Positions 42,023 to 50,389 of a stretch of DNA of 64,000 nt are shown piece by piece. This stretch comes from Rhodospirillaceae bacterium SYSU D60007. GTDB lineage: Bacteria; Pseudomonadota; Alphaproteobacteria; Reyranellales; Reyranellaceae. The translations under genes and the position numbers were made by a program. The stretch spans positions 45,375-109,374 of the forward strand of contig QOCQ01000021.1 of the NCBI GenBank assembly GCA_003574685.1. The letters are read 5' to 3'. The notes beneath the pieces were generated by a model that saw only the letters and a program-made list of their open reading frames with translations, had not been told where the DNA came from and ran no database searches. How positions within the stretch are numbered: position 1 is the stretch's first letter; every line of letters starts with the position of its first letter.

Positions 42023-43419
42023 TCTTCCCGCTGGTCCTCGCGCTGATCACGGCGCTGGCGATCGCGGCCCTGCTGCTGCCGCTGCTGCGCCGTCGCGTCG
42101 TGGCACCGCGCCGGTTGGACCATGACCTTGCGATCTATCGGGACCAGCTTGCGGAAGTGGAACGCGAACGCGCCGCCGGCCTGCTCACCGCGCAGGAGGC
42201 AACGGCCGCGCGCAGCGAGATCGAGCGGCGGATCCTCACGGCGGCCGATGCGCCGGACGCGGCGCTGGCACCGGCAGTACCGCCGCGCCGCTTTCTTCCT
42301 GCGGCAATCGCAATCCTGGTGCCGGCCATCGCGCTCGGCATCTATTTCCAGATCGGCCGGCCCGAATTGCCGCCGCAGCCCGTTGCCGAGCGGCCCAGGC
42401 CGCCGGCACAGAGCACGACGGCCGACGCTGCGCCCATGGAGATGGTGCGCCGCCTGCGCGAGCGCATCGAAAAGGATCCCAATGACGTCGAGGCGCGCCT
42501 TGCGCTGGGCCGCGCGCAGCTCGCCATCGGCCGCGCCAGCGATGCGGTTCAGTCTTTCAGAGCGGCCCGGCAAGTGGCGCCCGACCGCGCCGATGTGCTG
42601 GTGGCGCTGGGCGAGGCGCTGACGTTCGAATCCAATGGCGTCGTCACGCAGCCGGCCAGGGACGCCTTCGCCGCAGCGCTGACACGCGATGCGAAGAACC
42701 CGGCGGCGCGCTTCTACATGGGGCTGGCGGAAGCGCAGGGCGGCGACGCCAACGCGGCGCTGAAGCGCTGGCTGGAGCTGGAGGCCGACTCACCTGACGG
42801 CGCGCCGTGGCTTGCCACGCTGGCGCAGGAGATCGACCGCGTCGCGCGGCAGGGGGGCATCGATCCCAAAAGCATCCGCCCCGATCGCAAGCAGCGCGCC
42901 GCGCGTGATCCGGGCATGCCGCAACCGAGCACCGACGATATAAGGCGCTTCGAGCAATTGCCGCCGGAGCAGCGCGAGGCACAGATCAAGGCGATGGTCG
43001 ATCGTCTTGCCGAGCGCCTGCGGGAGACGCCCGATGATGTCGAGGGCTGGAAGCGCCTCGGCCGTGCGCGCACGGTGCTGGGTCAGCACGCGCAGGCCGC
43101 CGATGCCTATGCCACGGCGGACAGGCTTCGTCCGGACGATCCCGAGATTCTTGCCGCCTGGGCGGAGGTGCGGCTGCGCCTCGACGAGGCGGGCGCAAAG
43201 CCGCTGACGCCCGAAACCATTGCCCTGCTGCGCCGCCTGGAGAAGGTGCGTCCCAACAGCGGTCTTGCCCTCTTCTTCCTCGCACAAGCCGACGAGCTGG
43301 CCGGCGATCGCGAAGCCGCCATCAACCGCCTGCGACGCCTGCGCGATCTCATGCCCGCCGATGCGCCGGCCCGCGCGGCGATCGAAAAGCGTCTGCAGAC
43401 ACTGGAAGACAAGCAGTGA
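42019..43419 (+). CDS. ccmI: TPR protein CcmI
   Basis: The 466-residue protein has two N-terminal membrane helices flanking a cytoplasmic DHDLAIYRDQLAEVERERAAG leucine-zipper-like loop (LAIYRDQLAEVERERAAG), and a periplasmic region with TPR-type helices (RLRERIEKDPNDVEARLALG and GWKRLGRARTVLGQHAQA). CcmI presents apocytochrome c to the CcmFH lyase. It closes the operon. Confidence 0.93.
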   Translation: MIFPLVLALITALAIAALLLPLLRRRVVAPRRLDHDLAIYRDQLAEVERERAAGLLTAQEATAARSEIERRILTAADAPDAALAPAVPPRRFLPAAIAILVPAIALGIYFQIGRPELPPQPVAERPRPPAQSTTADAAPMEMVRRLRERIEKDPNDVEARLALGRAQLAIGRASDAVQSFRAARQVAPDRADVLVALGEALTFESNGVVTQPARDAFAAALTRDAKNPAARFYMGLAEAQGGDANAALKRWLELEADSPDGAPWLATLAQEIDRVARQGGIDPKSIRPDRKQRAARDPGMPQPSTDDIRRFEQLPPEQREAQIKAMVDRLAERLRETPDDVEGWKRLGRARTVLGQHAQAADAYATADRLRPDDPEILAAWAEVRLRLDEAGAKPLTPETIALLRRLEKVRPNSGLALFFLAQADELAGDREAAINRLRRLRDLMPADAPARAAIEKRLQTLEDKQ

Positions 43420-43498
43420 ATTCGGGGGTATCGCGCGGCGTACGCGTGCTGCTAGCATCCTGCCGTCGACCCAGAATGCGAATGTCCGGAGGCCCGAT

Positions 43499-44167
43499 AT
43501 GCCTGACAGTCTGACGCCCGGATTGGCCGCACCGGCCGTGCTCGGCGACGAGGAAGCGCGCGCCCTGGTGGCGAGCTATCCCAGGCCAGGGCCCGTCGCT
43601 GTGGCCAAGGATATCGGCCGGATTGACCCGCATTTGCGGCGCTATATCGAGCTGTCGCCGTTCTGTTGCGTGGCCACGGCCGATGCCGAGGGTCGGCAGG
43701 ACGTGACGCCGCGCGGCGATCCGCCGGGCTCGTTCAAGGTCTTCGGCGAGCACACCATCGCCATTCCCGACCGCCCCGGCAACAACCGGCTCGATACGCT
43801 GAAGAACCTGCTGACCAATCCGCAGATCGGCCTGATCTTCCTGCTGCCCGGCATGGACGAGACAGTGCGGATCAATGGCACGGCGAGACTCAGCACCGAT
43901 CCTGACCTGCTGGGCTCGATGGCCGTGCAGGGCAAGGCGCCAAAATGTGCGATCGTCGTGCAGGTGCGCGAGGCATATCTTCACTGCGCCAAGGCTTTCC
44001 GCCGTGCGAAGCTGTGGGATGCCTCAACCCACATCGACCGCCGTACGCTGCCGTCGCTTGCCGGCATGATCCGCGACCAGGTCGGCCTCTCGGAAGAAGC
44101 CACGAAAGAAGCCGAAGCCCGCATCGAAAAGGCCTACCGCGAATCGCTCTGGGCACCGCTGAGCTAG
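43499..44167 (+). CDS. PPOX-type FMN-binding flavoprotein (MSMEG_1061-like)
   Basis: The 222-residue split-barrel protein has YIELSPFCCVATADAEGRQDV, PRGDPPGSFKV, IPDRPGNNRLDTLKNLLTNPQIG, FLLPGMDETVRINGTARL and KAFRRAKLWD, the pattern of the pyridoxamine-phosphate-oxidase-like MSMEG_1061 family. Such proteins bind FMN; the substrate is unknown. It is convergent with the GntR-type gene, separated by a large inverted repeat. Confidence 0.85.
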   Translation: MPDSLTPGLAAPAVLGDEEARALVASYPRPGPVAVAKDIGRIDPHLRRYIELSPFCCVATADAEGRQDVTPRGDPPGSFKVFGEHTIAIPDRPGNNRLDTLKNLLTNPQIGLIFLLPGMDETVRINGTARLSTDPDLLGSMAVQGKAPKCAIVVQVREAYLHCAKAFRRAKLWDASTHIDRRTLPSLAGMIRDQVGLSEEATKEAEARIEKAYRESLWAPLS

Positions 44168-44193
44168 CGTCAGCAATACACCAAGGACAGAAG

Positions 44194-44277
44194 CCACTGG
44201 GACCGCGCGGCTCCTGCCGCGCTCATGGTCCGGCGCAGGGCGCCGGATGCCTGGCAGGAGCCACGCGGTCCCAGTGG
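44194..44277. repeat. Large inverted repeat with nested hairpin
   Basis: Outer arms of about 25 bases (44194-44218 and 44253-44277; CCACTGGGACCGCG and CGCGGTCCCAGTGG at the ends) are complementary except for one position. A nested dyad CCGGCGC-agg-GCGCCGG lies at 44230-44246. The element exactly fills the space between two convergent genes and could act as a two-way terminator, although T-runs are missing. Confidence 0.85.
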
Positions 44278-44280
44278 GAC

Positions 44281-45015
44281 TCAGCCGGCGAGTTTCATGC
44301 GGATGTGGAAGCGGTCGGCGCGGGCCAGCAACTCGGCATATTCCACGGTGCGTTTGCGCTGGTCGCGCAGCATGCGCGCGACCTTCAGCAGCGGCGCACC
44401 GACATCCAGCCGCATCAGGCGCGCCAGAGCCGGCTCGGCCAGCGTCACCGATACCGTCTGCTCGCCGGAAACCGGCTTCACGCCGGAACGCGCCAGCAGC
44501 CGTCCCACCGTTTCGCGCTCCATATCGGCGGAGTCATAGGCGCGGCCCAGGATCTCCGGGATCCAAGTCGTGATGTGCAGGATCGCCTCGCCATCGGCTT
44601 CGCGCAGGCGTACGGCACGCTGCATACGCTCGCAGGAATGGCGGCCGAAAACCGCGGCGATCTCCGGCGGCGTCTCGACGTAGCCGAACTCGACGACGCG
44701 CGCGGTGCCGTAGCTGGCCATCGCTTCGAGCTGGTTGATGGCGCTGGCAATCGTGCCCAGCGGCCGGTCATCAGTGTCCGGCCGGTTGCGTACAAAGGTA
44801 CCACTGCCTTGTCGCCGCTCAATGAAACCTGCCGAGGCCAGCTCGCCGAGCGCTCGCCGCACGGTCACGCGCGAGACGCCGTAATCGCGCGCCAGCTCCT
44901 CCTCGGTCGGAAGGGCGGTTCCGGGCTTGTAACGGCCCGACTCCATCCCGTCGCGCAGCACGAGACAGATCACACGATACAGCGGTACCCCGGAACGCCC
45001 ACTGCTGCTGAGCAC
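44281..45015 (-). CDS. GntR-family regulator, HutC/UTRA subfamily
   Basis: The 244-residue regulator has an N-terminal winged helix (PLYRVICLVLRDGMESGRYK, LPTEEELARDYGVSRVTVRRAL, and RRQGSGTFVR) and a C-terminal UTRA effector domain (about 95-240) with YSAELLARADRFHIRMKL-like ending EYAELLARADRFHIRM. It is divergent from leuC-like and leuD-like genes with 184 bases between start codons, so it probably controls them in response to a small ligand. Confidence 0.9.
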   Translation of the reverse strand: MLSSSGRSGVPLYRVICLVLRDGMESGRYKPGTALPTEEELARDYGVSRVTVRRALGELASAGFIERRQGSGTFVRNRPDTDDRPLGTIASAINQLEAMASYGTARVVEFGYVETPPEIAAVFGRHSCERMQRAVRLREADGEAILHITTWIPEILGRAYDSADMERETVGRLLARSGVKPVSGEQTVSVTLAEPALARLMRLDVGAPLLKVARMLRDQRKRTVEYAELLARADRFHIRMKLAG

Positions 45016-45199
45016 ACAACACCCCCGCGCCGGCTGCCCAATTTATGTCTGCCTGTGCAACCTTTGGTCGCAGCGCAACATAACGCCGTTCGCGGCCAAC
45101 GCGAAGATGGAACAAATCGACAATGTGATCACCGCGCCTTGCCCGGCCGGGTCGAGGCAGGAGAGTATTGCAAGCTGCGGACAGGAAGGGATCGCGGCG

Positions 45200-46600
45200 A
45201 TGGCCGGCAAGACGCTGTTCGACAAGATCTGGCAGGCCCACACCGTGGCCGATCTCGGCGGCGGCTTTGCCTTGCTGCACATCGACCGGACGCTGCTGCA
45301 CGATCTCTCCGGCGCCAGTGCGCTGGCGGAGGTGGAGCAGAAGGGTTACGCCGTCGCGCATCCGGAGCTCACCTTCGCAACGCCCGATCACGCCGTTGCA
45401 ACAACTCCGGGCCGCAGCAGCGAAACCTTTGCGCCGGGCCACAGATTGCTCGTGCCGCTGCGGCGTCGCGCGCAGGAGCTGGGCATCAGGCTTTTCGATC
45501 TCGGCCAGGATGGGCATGGGATCGTGCACATCATCGGGCCGGAACTCGGACTCAGCCTTCCGGGCCTGACCATCGTTTGCGGCGACAGCCACACCTGCAC
45601 GCATGGCGGTCTGGGAGCGCTGGCCTTCGGAGTTGGCTCCTCGGAGCTGGTGCACGTTCTTGCCACGCAGACGCTGGTGCAGCGCAAGCCCCGGCGCATG
45701 CGCGTCGACTTCGAGGGCACGCCCGACCGCGGCGTCACGCCCAAGGACATGATCCTGCATCTCATCGGCAAGCTCGGCGCCGCCGCAGGCACCGGTTTCG
45801 CGGTGGAGTACGCGGGGTCGGCGATCCGATCGATGCCTGTAGAGGGCCGCCTGACCATCTGCAACCTCTCGATCGAGATGGGTGCGAAAATGGGGCTGAT
45901 CGCGCCCGACGACGTGATCTACCAGTACATCGCCGGCCGCGATTTCGCGCCGCGTGGTCGGGATTTCGATGCGGCCGTCGCGCACTGGCGCATGCTGCCC
46001 GCCGATCCCGACGCCGTCTACGACGTGCGGCATCATGTAGACCTCGCGGACGTGGCGCCGCAGATCACCTGGGGCACGAGCCCCGAGCATGTCATCGCCG
46101 TTGATCAGCCGGTGCCCGATCCGGCAATGGCACCGGATGACCGTCGGCGCGCGGCGTGGACCGCGGCCCTGGCGTATCAGGGGCTGGAGCCAGGCAAGCC
46201 GATCGAGGGCACGAAGGTGGACTGGGTGTTCATCGGCTCCTGCACCAACAGCCGCCTTTCGGATCTGCGTGCCGCCGCTGAGATTGTGCGGGGGCGGCAT
46301 AAGGCGCCGCATGTCACGGCCTGGGTGGTGCCGGGTTCGGAGCGGGTGAAGCGCGCCGCGGAAGCCGAAGGGGTCGACCGCGTGTTCACGGGCGCCGGCT
46401 TCGAATGGCGCGAACCGGGCTGCTCGATGTGCGTCGCCTCCAATGGCGAGACTGTGCCGCCGGGCCAGCGGTCGGTGTCCACCTCCAACCGCAACTTCGT
46501 TGGCCGGCAGGGACCACGGGCGCGAACGCATCTCGCGTCGCCCGCCATGGCAGCCGCCGCGGCCGTCAGGGGCGCCATCGCGGACGTGCGCAAGCTGTGA
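45200..46600 (+). CDS. leuC: 3-isopropylmalate dehydratase large subunit-like (LeuC-type)
   Basis: The 466-residue aconitase-family protein has TLFDKIWQAHTV, TIVCGDSHTCTHGGLGALAFG, GSCTNSRLSDLRAA and the cluster Cys pair in EPGCSMCVASNG; together they hold a 4Fe-4S cluster. It would isomerise a 2- or 3-alkylmalate with the adjacent small subunit. The ATG at 45200 follows AGGAAGGG. Control by a HutC-type regulator is unusual for leucine synthesis, so a related isomerase (for example in an organic-acid pathway) is possible. Confidence 0.88.
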   Translation: MAGKTLFDKIWQAHTVADLGGGFALLHIDRTLLHDLSGASALAEVEQKGYAVAHPELTFATPDHAVATTPGRSSETFAPGHRLLVPLRRRAQELGIRLFDLGQDGHGIVHIIGPELGLSLPGLTIVCGDSHTCTHGGLGALAFGVGSSELVHVLATQTLVQRKPRRMRVDFEGTPDRGVTPKDMILHLIGKLGAAAGTGFAVEYAGSAIRSMPVEGRLTICNLSIEMGAKMGLIAPDDVIYQYIAGRDFAPRGRDFDAAVAHWRMLPADPDAVYDVRHHVDLADVAPQITWGTSPEHVIAVDQPVPDPAMAPDDRRRAAWTAALAYQGLEPGKPIEGTKVDWVFIGSCTNSRLSDLRAAAEIVRGRHKAPHVTAWVVPGSERVKRAAEAEGVDRVFTGAGFEWREPGCSMCVASNGETVPPGQRSVSTSNRNFVGRQGPRARTHLASPAMAAAAAVRGAIADVRKL

Positions 46601-46620
46601 CGCGCGAGAGGAACAGGGCC

Positions 46621-47241
46621 ATGGAAAAATTCACGCGCCTTGAAGGAGTGGCAGCGCCGCTGATGCGGCAGAACGTGGATACCGATGTCGTGATCCGCAT
46701 CGAGCGGCTGGTGAACCTGTCGAAGGCGGAGCTGGGTCCCTGGTGTTTCGAATCGCTGCGCTATCGGCCCGATGGCACGGAGAACCCCGACTTCGTCTGT
46801 AACCAGCCGCCCTGGCGCGGCGCGCCCATTCTGCTGGCAGGTGACAATTTCGGCTGCGGCTCCAGCCGCGAGGGCGCGATCTGGGCGTTGATGGGCATGG
46901 GCATCCGGGCGGTCATCGCGCCGGGTTTCGGGGACATCTTCTACAACAATTGCTTCCAGAACGGCTTGCTGCCCGTCGCGCTGCCGCGCGCGGAAGTGGA
47001 ACGCCTGGCTGAGGAGACGCGTGCGGCACCCGGAAACGCGCGCGTTACCATTGACCTGGAGCGCCAGATGGTGATTTCACCGCGAGGGCGCGAGATTCCC
47101 TTCGAGATCGATGCCAGACGCCGCCAGGCCATGCTCGACGGTCTGGACGCCATTGGTATCACCCTCGCTCACAAGGACCGGATTGCAGTGTGGCAGGCAC
47201 GCGACCACACCGACCGTCCGTGGGTGTGGTTCTCTCACTGA
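46621..47241 (+). CDS. leuD: 3-isopropylmalate dehydratase small subunit-like (LeuD-type)
   Basis: The 206-residue swivel-domain subunit has RQNVDTDVVIRIERL, GDNFGCGSSREGAIWALMGMG, RAVIAPGFGDIFYNNCFQNGLLPV and a C-terminal DGLDAIGITLAHKDRI. It completes the isomerase with the LeuC-type protein, 20 bases upstream. No leuB or leuA is nearby. The IER-L segment after DTD differs from the DTDxIIP form of most LeuD proteins, which hints at altered substrate choice. Confidence 0.88.
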   Translation: MEKFTRLEGVAAPLMRQNVDTDVVIRIERLVNLSKAELGPWCFESLRYRPDGTENPDFVCNQPPWRGAPILLAGDNFGCGSSREGAIWALMGMGIRAVIAPGFGDIFYNNCFQNGLLPVALPRAEVERLAEETRAAPGNARVTIDLERQMVISPRGREIPFEIDARRRQAMLDGLDAIGITLAHKDRIAVWQARDHTDRPWVWFSH

Positions 47242-47304
47242 AACGGTACTTGCGCAAAGGCTGCATGGACTTGAAAATAGCGGCAAGAAACGGGGGAGAA
47301 GCCA

Positions 47305-47661
47305 ATGCGCAGTCCGGGATGGGTGGCGCTCATCGCTATGGCAGTCGCCGCGTGGTCCGCACAGGCGCAGACGCCGCAATGGGCCGTCGGCACCTGGAAA
47401 GGCAAGCTCGAGAATTACAGCGGCACCGAGGGTCCCGACCGGATCATGACGGTCAGCGCCGACGGCAAGTGCACGTGGAACTCGAAGGAGACATCGAGAC
47501 CGGCGTCTGTAGGCGCCTGCAAGATCACCGCCGACAGCATCGCATTCACCACGACCGGCAAGGCGCAGGTAAGCCTGCAGAACAAGGGCGGCAAGCTGCA
47601 GGGCACCTGGCAGAGCGCGAGCGGCGGCAAGAGCTACCACATCAGCCTGACCAGGCAGTAA
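47305..47661 (+). CDS. Small secreted hypothetical protein
   Basis: The 118-residue protein has a signal peptide ending near SAQAQTPQ and a mature domain of about 95 residues with WAVGTWKGKLENYSG, DGKCTWNSKE, VGACKITADSIAFTTTG, and GKLQGTWQSASGGKSYHISL. Two Cys could form a disulphide. The repeated G-x-W strands resemble small lipocalin-like beta domains, but no named family was recognised. It follows the leuD-like gene on the same strand after 63 bases. Confidence 0.7.
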   Translation: MRSPGWVALIAMAVAAWSAQAQTPQWAVGTWKGKLENYSGTEGPDRIMTVSADGKCTWNSKETSRPASVGACKITADSIAFTTTGKAQVSLQNKGGKLQGTWQSASGGKSYHISLTRQ

Positions 47662-47741
47662 CGCCCCGCGCGGCGCCGCTTGCCTTGCCCTGGGAATGTG
47701 AGGGCAATCGCATAAGCGGGTCTTTCCGGCTTTTCTCTCCA

Positions 47742-47904
47742 GGCAGGGCATTCGCATATGGCTTTCATAAGCCTTCCCCCGGGGAAGGTGGCGCGCAGCG
47801 CCGGAAGGGGGATGCCGCCACAGGCACGGTGTCAAAAGCGAGGCATCGAACGTGTTGCACCATCCCCCTTCCGCCCTTCGGGCACCGTCCCCCTCCGGGG
47901 GAAG
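47742..47904. repeat. Dispersed repeat element, copy 1
   Basis: The stretch starts with a 24-base block (GGCAGGGCATTCGCATATGG and four more bases at 47742-47765) and continues with CCTTCCCCCGG, GGAAGGTGGCGCGCAGCGCC, a variable centre, then TGTTGCACCATCCCCCTTCC and GGCACCGTCCCCCTCCGGGG. Both blocks recur at 63698-63721 and 63884-64000. Arms CCTTCCCCC.../...GGGGGAAGG are inverted. It fills the gap before the amidase gene end. Confidence 0.85.
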
Positions 47905-47906
47905 GA

Positions 47907-49256
47907 TTATGAAGATGTGCCGCGCAGCACTGCCTCTACCGCGCGGCCGATGGCCAGCGTGCGGCGGTCGGTCATGGTCTCGCCCATCACCATGAAGCCG
48001 ACCGGCAATTCGCCGGGGCGGTGGCAGGGGATAGAGAGCGCACAGCGGTCGAGGAAGTTGCCGACCGTGCAGTTGCGCAACAGCAGCAGGTTGTTGTGTG
48101 TGAAGCCCTCGGGCGTCGCCACTTCGGCGATGCGGGGCGCGACGATGGGGCAGGTGGGCATCACCACCGCGTCGAAATCGGCGGTCACCGCGGCAACCCG
48201 CTTCTGCAGATCCGCACGCCGGCCGAGCAGGTCGATGTAGTCGGCGGCGCTGATGTCAGCACCGCGCTGGATGCGCGGCGCGATGATGGCATCGTAGTCG
48301 GCGGCGCGCCGCGCCAGCAGCGCACGATGCCAGGCATATGCTTCGGAGGCCGCAAAGCCGCCCTTGGCGTTGATCGCGGGCAGCTCGTCGAGCATCGGCA
48401 GACCGATCTCGGTGATGCGCACGCCGCTTGCCGACAGGGCTGACAGCGCGCGGGCGAAGGCGGCGGACACCGTCGCGTCCAGATCGTTCAGCACGTAGTG
48501 CTTCGGGACCGCGAACGACAGTGCGCCCAGCCGCGCCGGCGCCGGCACGTCGATCGGCTGGCTCGCGAAGATGGCATCGATGATGGCGCAGCATTCGACC
48601 GACGCCGCCAGCGGCCCGATCGAGTCGAGCGAGGTCGAGAGCGGCACCACGCCGTCAATCGGCACACGCCGCGCCGTCGGCTTGAAGCCAGTGATGCCGC
48701 ATAGCGCGGACGGGATGCGCACCGAGCCTCCGGTATCGGTTCCCAGCGCGGCCACGGCCATGCCGTCGGCGACGGAGACGGCGGCGCCCGACGACGAGCC
48801 GCCGGGCACGCGGCTGCGGTCCGCGGGATTGCCCGGGGTGCCGTAATGCGAATTGGTGCCAACGCCGGAGAAGGCGAACTCGCTCATGTTGGTGCTGCCG
48901 ACGATCACCGCGCCGGCCGCGCGCAGCCGCCCCACCACCGGCGCATCGGCGGCTGCTGGCGGCGCGTCGTCCAGCGCCTTCGATCCCGCCAGAGTCGTCT
49001 CGCCCGCCACGTTGCACAGATTCTTGATCGACACCGGGATACCGGCCAGCGGCGAGGGCACGATGCCGGCCTTGCGCAGCGCGTCGCTGGCGTCGGCGGC
49101 AGCCAGCGCCTGCTGGTGGTAGATCTTGATGAAAGTGCGCGACCCTTCGCCGGCCGGATCGGCGATGCGTGCCAGCGCCTGCTCGGCAAGTGCGCGGCTG
49201 GTCGTGCGGCCAGCGGCAAGATCGGCGGCGAGTGAAGCAATGGTCGGCAGAGTCAC
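47907..49256 (-). CDS. Amidase signature family hydrolase
   Basis: The 449-residue protein has the Ser-cisSer-Lys catalytic set: Lys in PLAGIPVSIKNLCNVAGE, the Ser of the glycine-rich RVPGGSSSGAAVSVADG, and the nucleophile Ser in LGTDTGGSVRIPSALCG. It resembles GatA but lacks the GatB/GatC neighbours and is probably a free-standing amidase. The amide substrate is unknown. Confidence 0.9.
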   Translation of the reverse strand: MTLPTIASLAADLAAGRTTSRALAEQALARIADPAGEGSRTFIKIYHQQALAAADASDALRKAGIVPSPLAGIPVSIKNLCNVAGETTLAGSKALDDAPPAAADAPVVGRLRAAGAVIVGSTNMSEFAFSGVGTNSHYGTPGNPADRSRVPGGSSSGAAVSVADGMAVAALGTDTGGSVRIPSALCGITGFKPTARRVPIDGVVPLSTSLDSIGPLAASVECCAIIDAIFASQPIDVPAPARLGALSFAVPKHYVLNDLDATVSAAFARALSALSASGVRITEIGLPMLDELPAINAKGGFAASEAYAWHRALLARRAADYDAIIAPRIQRGADISAADYIDLLGRRADLQKRVAAVTADFDAVVMPTCPIVAPRIAEVATPEGFTHNNLLLLRNCTVGNFLDRCALSIPCHRPGELPVGFMVMGETMTDRRTLAIGRAVEAVLRGTSS

Positions 49257-49341
49257 GGCGGGGCTCGCTACAGGTGCGGCAAGGAGCCGGACCCTAGCGG
49301 TTGAACCGCACGCCTGTCATCCCGGCCTTTGGGCTGGAAGC

Positions 49342-49455
49342 GCGCCACTCCAGTGGCGCGTTGGCGGAGCGCCAATCCGGCGCGCTGCATGTCGTCGACG
49401 ATGCGAAGAGCTGCCCTGCCCTGTCGCTCCGGGCAGGGCGCCACTGGAGTGGCGC
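49342..49455. repeat. Two inverted 18-bp palindromes (GCGCCACT family)
   Basis: GCGCCACTCCAGTGGCGC (49342-49359) and GCGCCACTGGAGTGGCGC (49438-49455) are each self-complementary apart from the central pair and are inverted copies of each other. Between them lie TTGGCG/CGCCAA and CTGCCC/GGGCAG dyads. The element occupies the gap between the amidase gene and the cyclase-like gene. Confidence 0.85.
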
Positions 49456-49468
49456 ACCCCCAGCGATG

Positions 49469-50302
49469 CTAGCCGCGCTTCCACAGGCCGCCGGCGGGGG
49501 TGGTGGGGGTGCCGGCCTTGTGCAGCGGGCGGCCCGCGAACTCCTGCTGGTAGAGCAGGCGGATGGCCTCGGGGCCGAGATAGCTTTTCACCGTGACGCC
49601 GTCGGGAAAGAACACATCGATCTGGTCGTTCACGTCGTCGCTGTAGTGTTCCTGCGCGCCATGCAGCACCATCGGTACGCCGATGCGCGAGTTCACGAAA
49701 TTCTGCACGTCCAGCAGCTCCTTGCCGCGCACATGCTTCTGGCCCAGCCGCTCCTCCTCGACGAAAACGTTGGAGGCCTTGTCGCCGGTCGGCACGATGG
49801 CATAAAGGTCGTAATCGCCGTGCACGTAGTGCGCGTTGGTGCGCAGCCCGTAGGGGCTCAGCATCACACAGCCGTAATGGACGCTCGAAGGGTCCATCTG
49901 CACCGTGTAGGAGCGGTCGGGCGGCAGGTAGAGCGGCAGCCGGCCGTCGGCGCCCACTGGCGCCAGGTGGCTGCGGAACTTCTCCCACTCGTTCAGCGCC
50001 TTGGTGTACTTGCCGGCGGTGTAGGCCACGGCGCCCACCACGTGGGGATCCGCAACCAGGCCTGCGGTCTTGTAGACCGAGCCGTTGATGATGGCGTCGA
50101 AATCGGCGGTCTTGGCCTTGCAGTCCAGCCGCTTGGGCACATAGCCCTTCTGGCCGATGTATTGCAGCGCTTCCTCATTGGTGCGTCGTACGGCGATGTA
50201 GACGCTGTAGACGCGCGCCGCCATGGCGAAGACGGCAGCATCCTGCGGCCGCATGTGGTGGAAGAGCTTCGGGTCCTCGACATTGAGCGGCCGGGCGGCC
50301 AT
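49469..50302 (-). CDS. Stand-alone protein resembling edema factor/CyaA/ExoY nucleotidyl cyclases
   Basis: The 277-residue protein has no signal peptide and aligns by eye with the catalytic core of toxin-type (class II) cyclases. Matching segments are YIAVRRTNEEAL (Arg39 at the place of EF Arg329), GYVPKRLDCKAKTADFD (Lys57 and Lys64 at EF Lys346 and Lys353), GDYDLYAIVP (Asp163-x-Asp165 at the metal-binding DYD of EF), and MVLHGAQEHY (His214 at EF His577). EF Asn583 is replaced by Tyr220. The calmodulin-binding part is absent. It would form cyclic nucleotides, or be an inactive relative. GGAG precedes the start. It lies 87 bases after ribA. Confidence 0.65.
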   Translation of the reverse strand: MAARPLNVEDPKLFHHMRPQDAAVFAMAARVYSVYIAVRRTNEEALQYIGQKGYVPKRLDCKAKTADFDAIINGSVYKTAGLVADPHVVGAVAYTAGKYTKALNEWEKFRSHLAPVGADGRLPLYLPPDRSYTVQMDPSSVHYGCVMLSPYGLRTNAHYVHGDYDLYAIVPTGDKASNVFVEEERLGQKHVRGKELLDVQNFVNSRIGVPMVLHGAQEHYSDDVNDQIDVFFPDGVTVKSYLGPEAIRLLYQQEFAGRPLHKAGTPTTPAGGLWKRG

Positions 50303-50330
50303 TGGCTGGCTCCGTGAGCGGTACTGATTA

Positions 50331-50344
50331 TGAGTATGCGCTCA
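50331..50344 (-). promoter_or_regulatory. TGAG-N6-CTCA palindrome before the cyclase-like gene
   Basis: On the minus strand the site reads TGAGCGCATACTCA and lies 29-42 bases before the start codon at 50302, next to a CATAAT hexamer that may be the -10 element. It differs by one base from TGAGCGCATGCTCA at 25250-25263. The position suggests an operator. Confidence 0.5.
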
Positions 50345-50389
50345 CTATCTCTTTTGGCCGGCGGCTGCAAGAGGAATCTGCAGCCGTGT

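Noticed and set aside
43945..45199. Open frame 43945-46104 across the PPOX end, GntR gene and leuC start
   Set aside because: It is a shadow frame crossing three genes on both strands; its translation has no family features.
47742..47904. CRISPR-like or tandem-repeat reading of the repeat blocks
   Set aside because: The copies are inverted arms of dispersed elements, not regularly spaced direct repeats with unique spacers.
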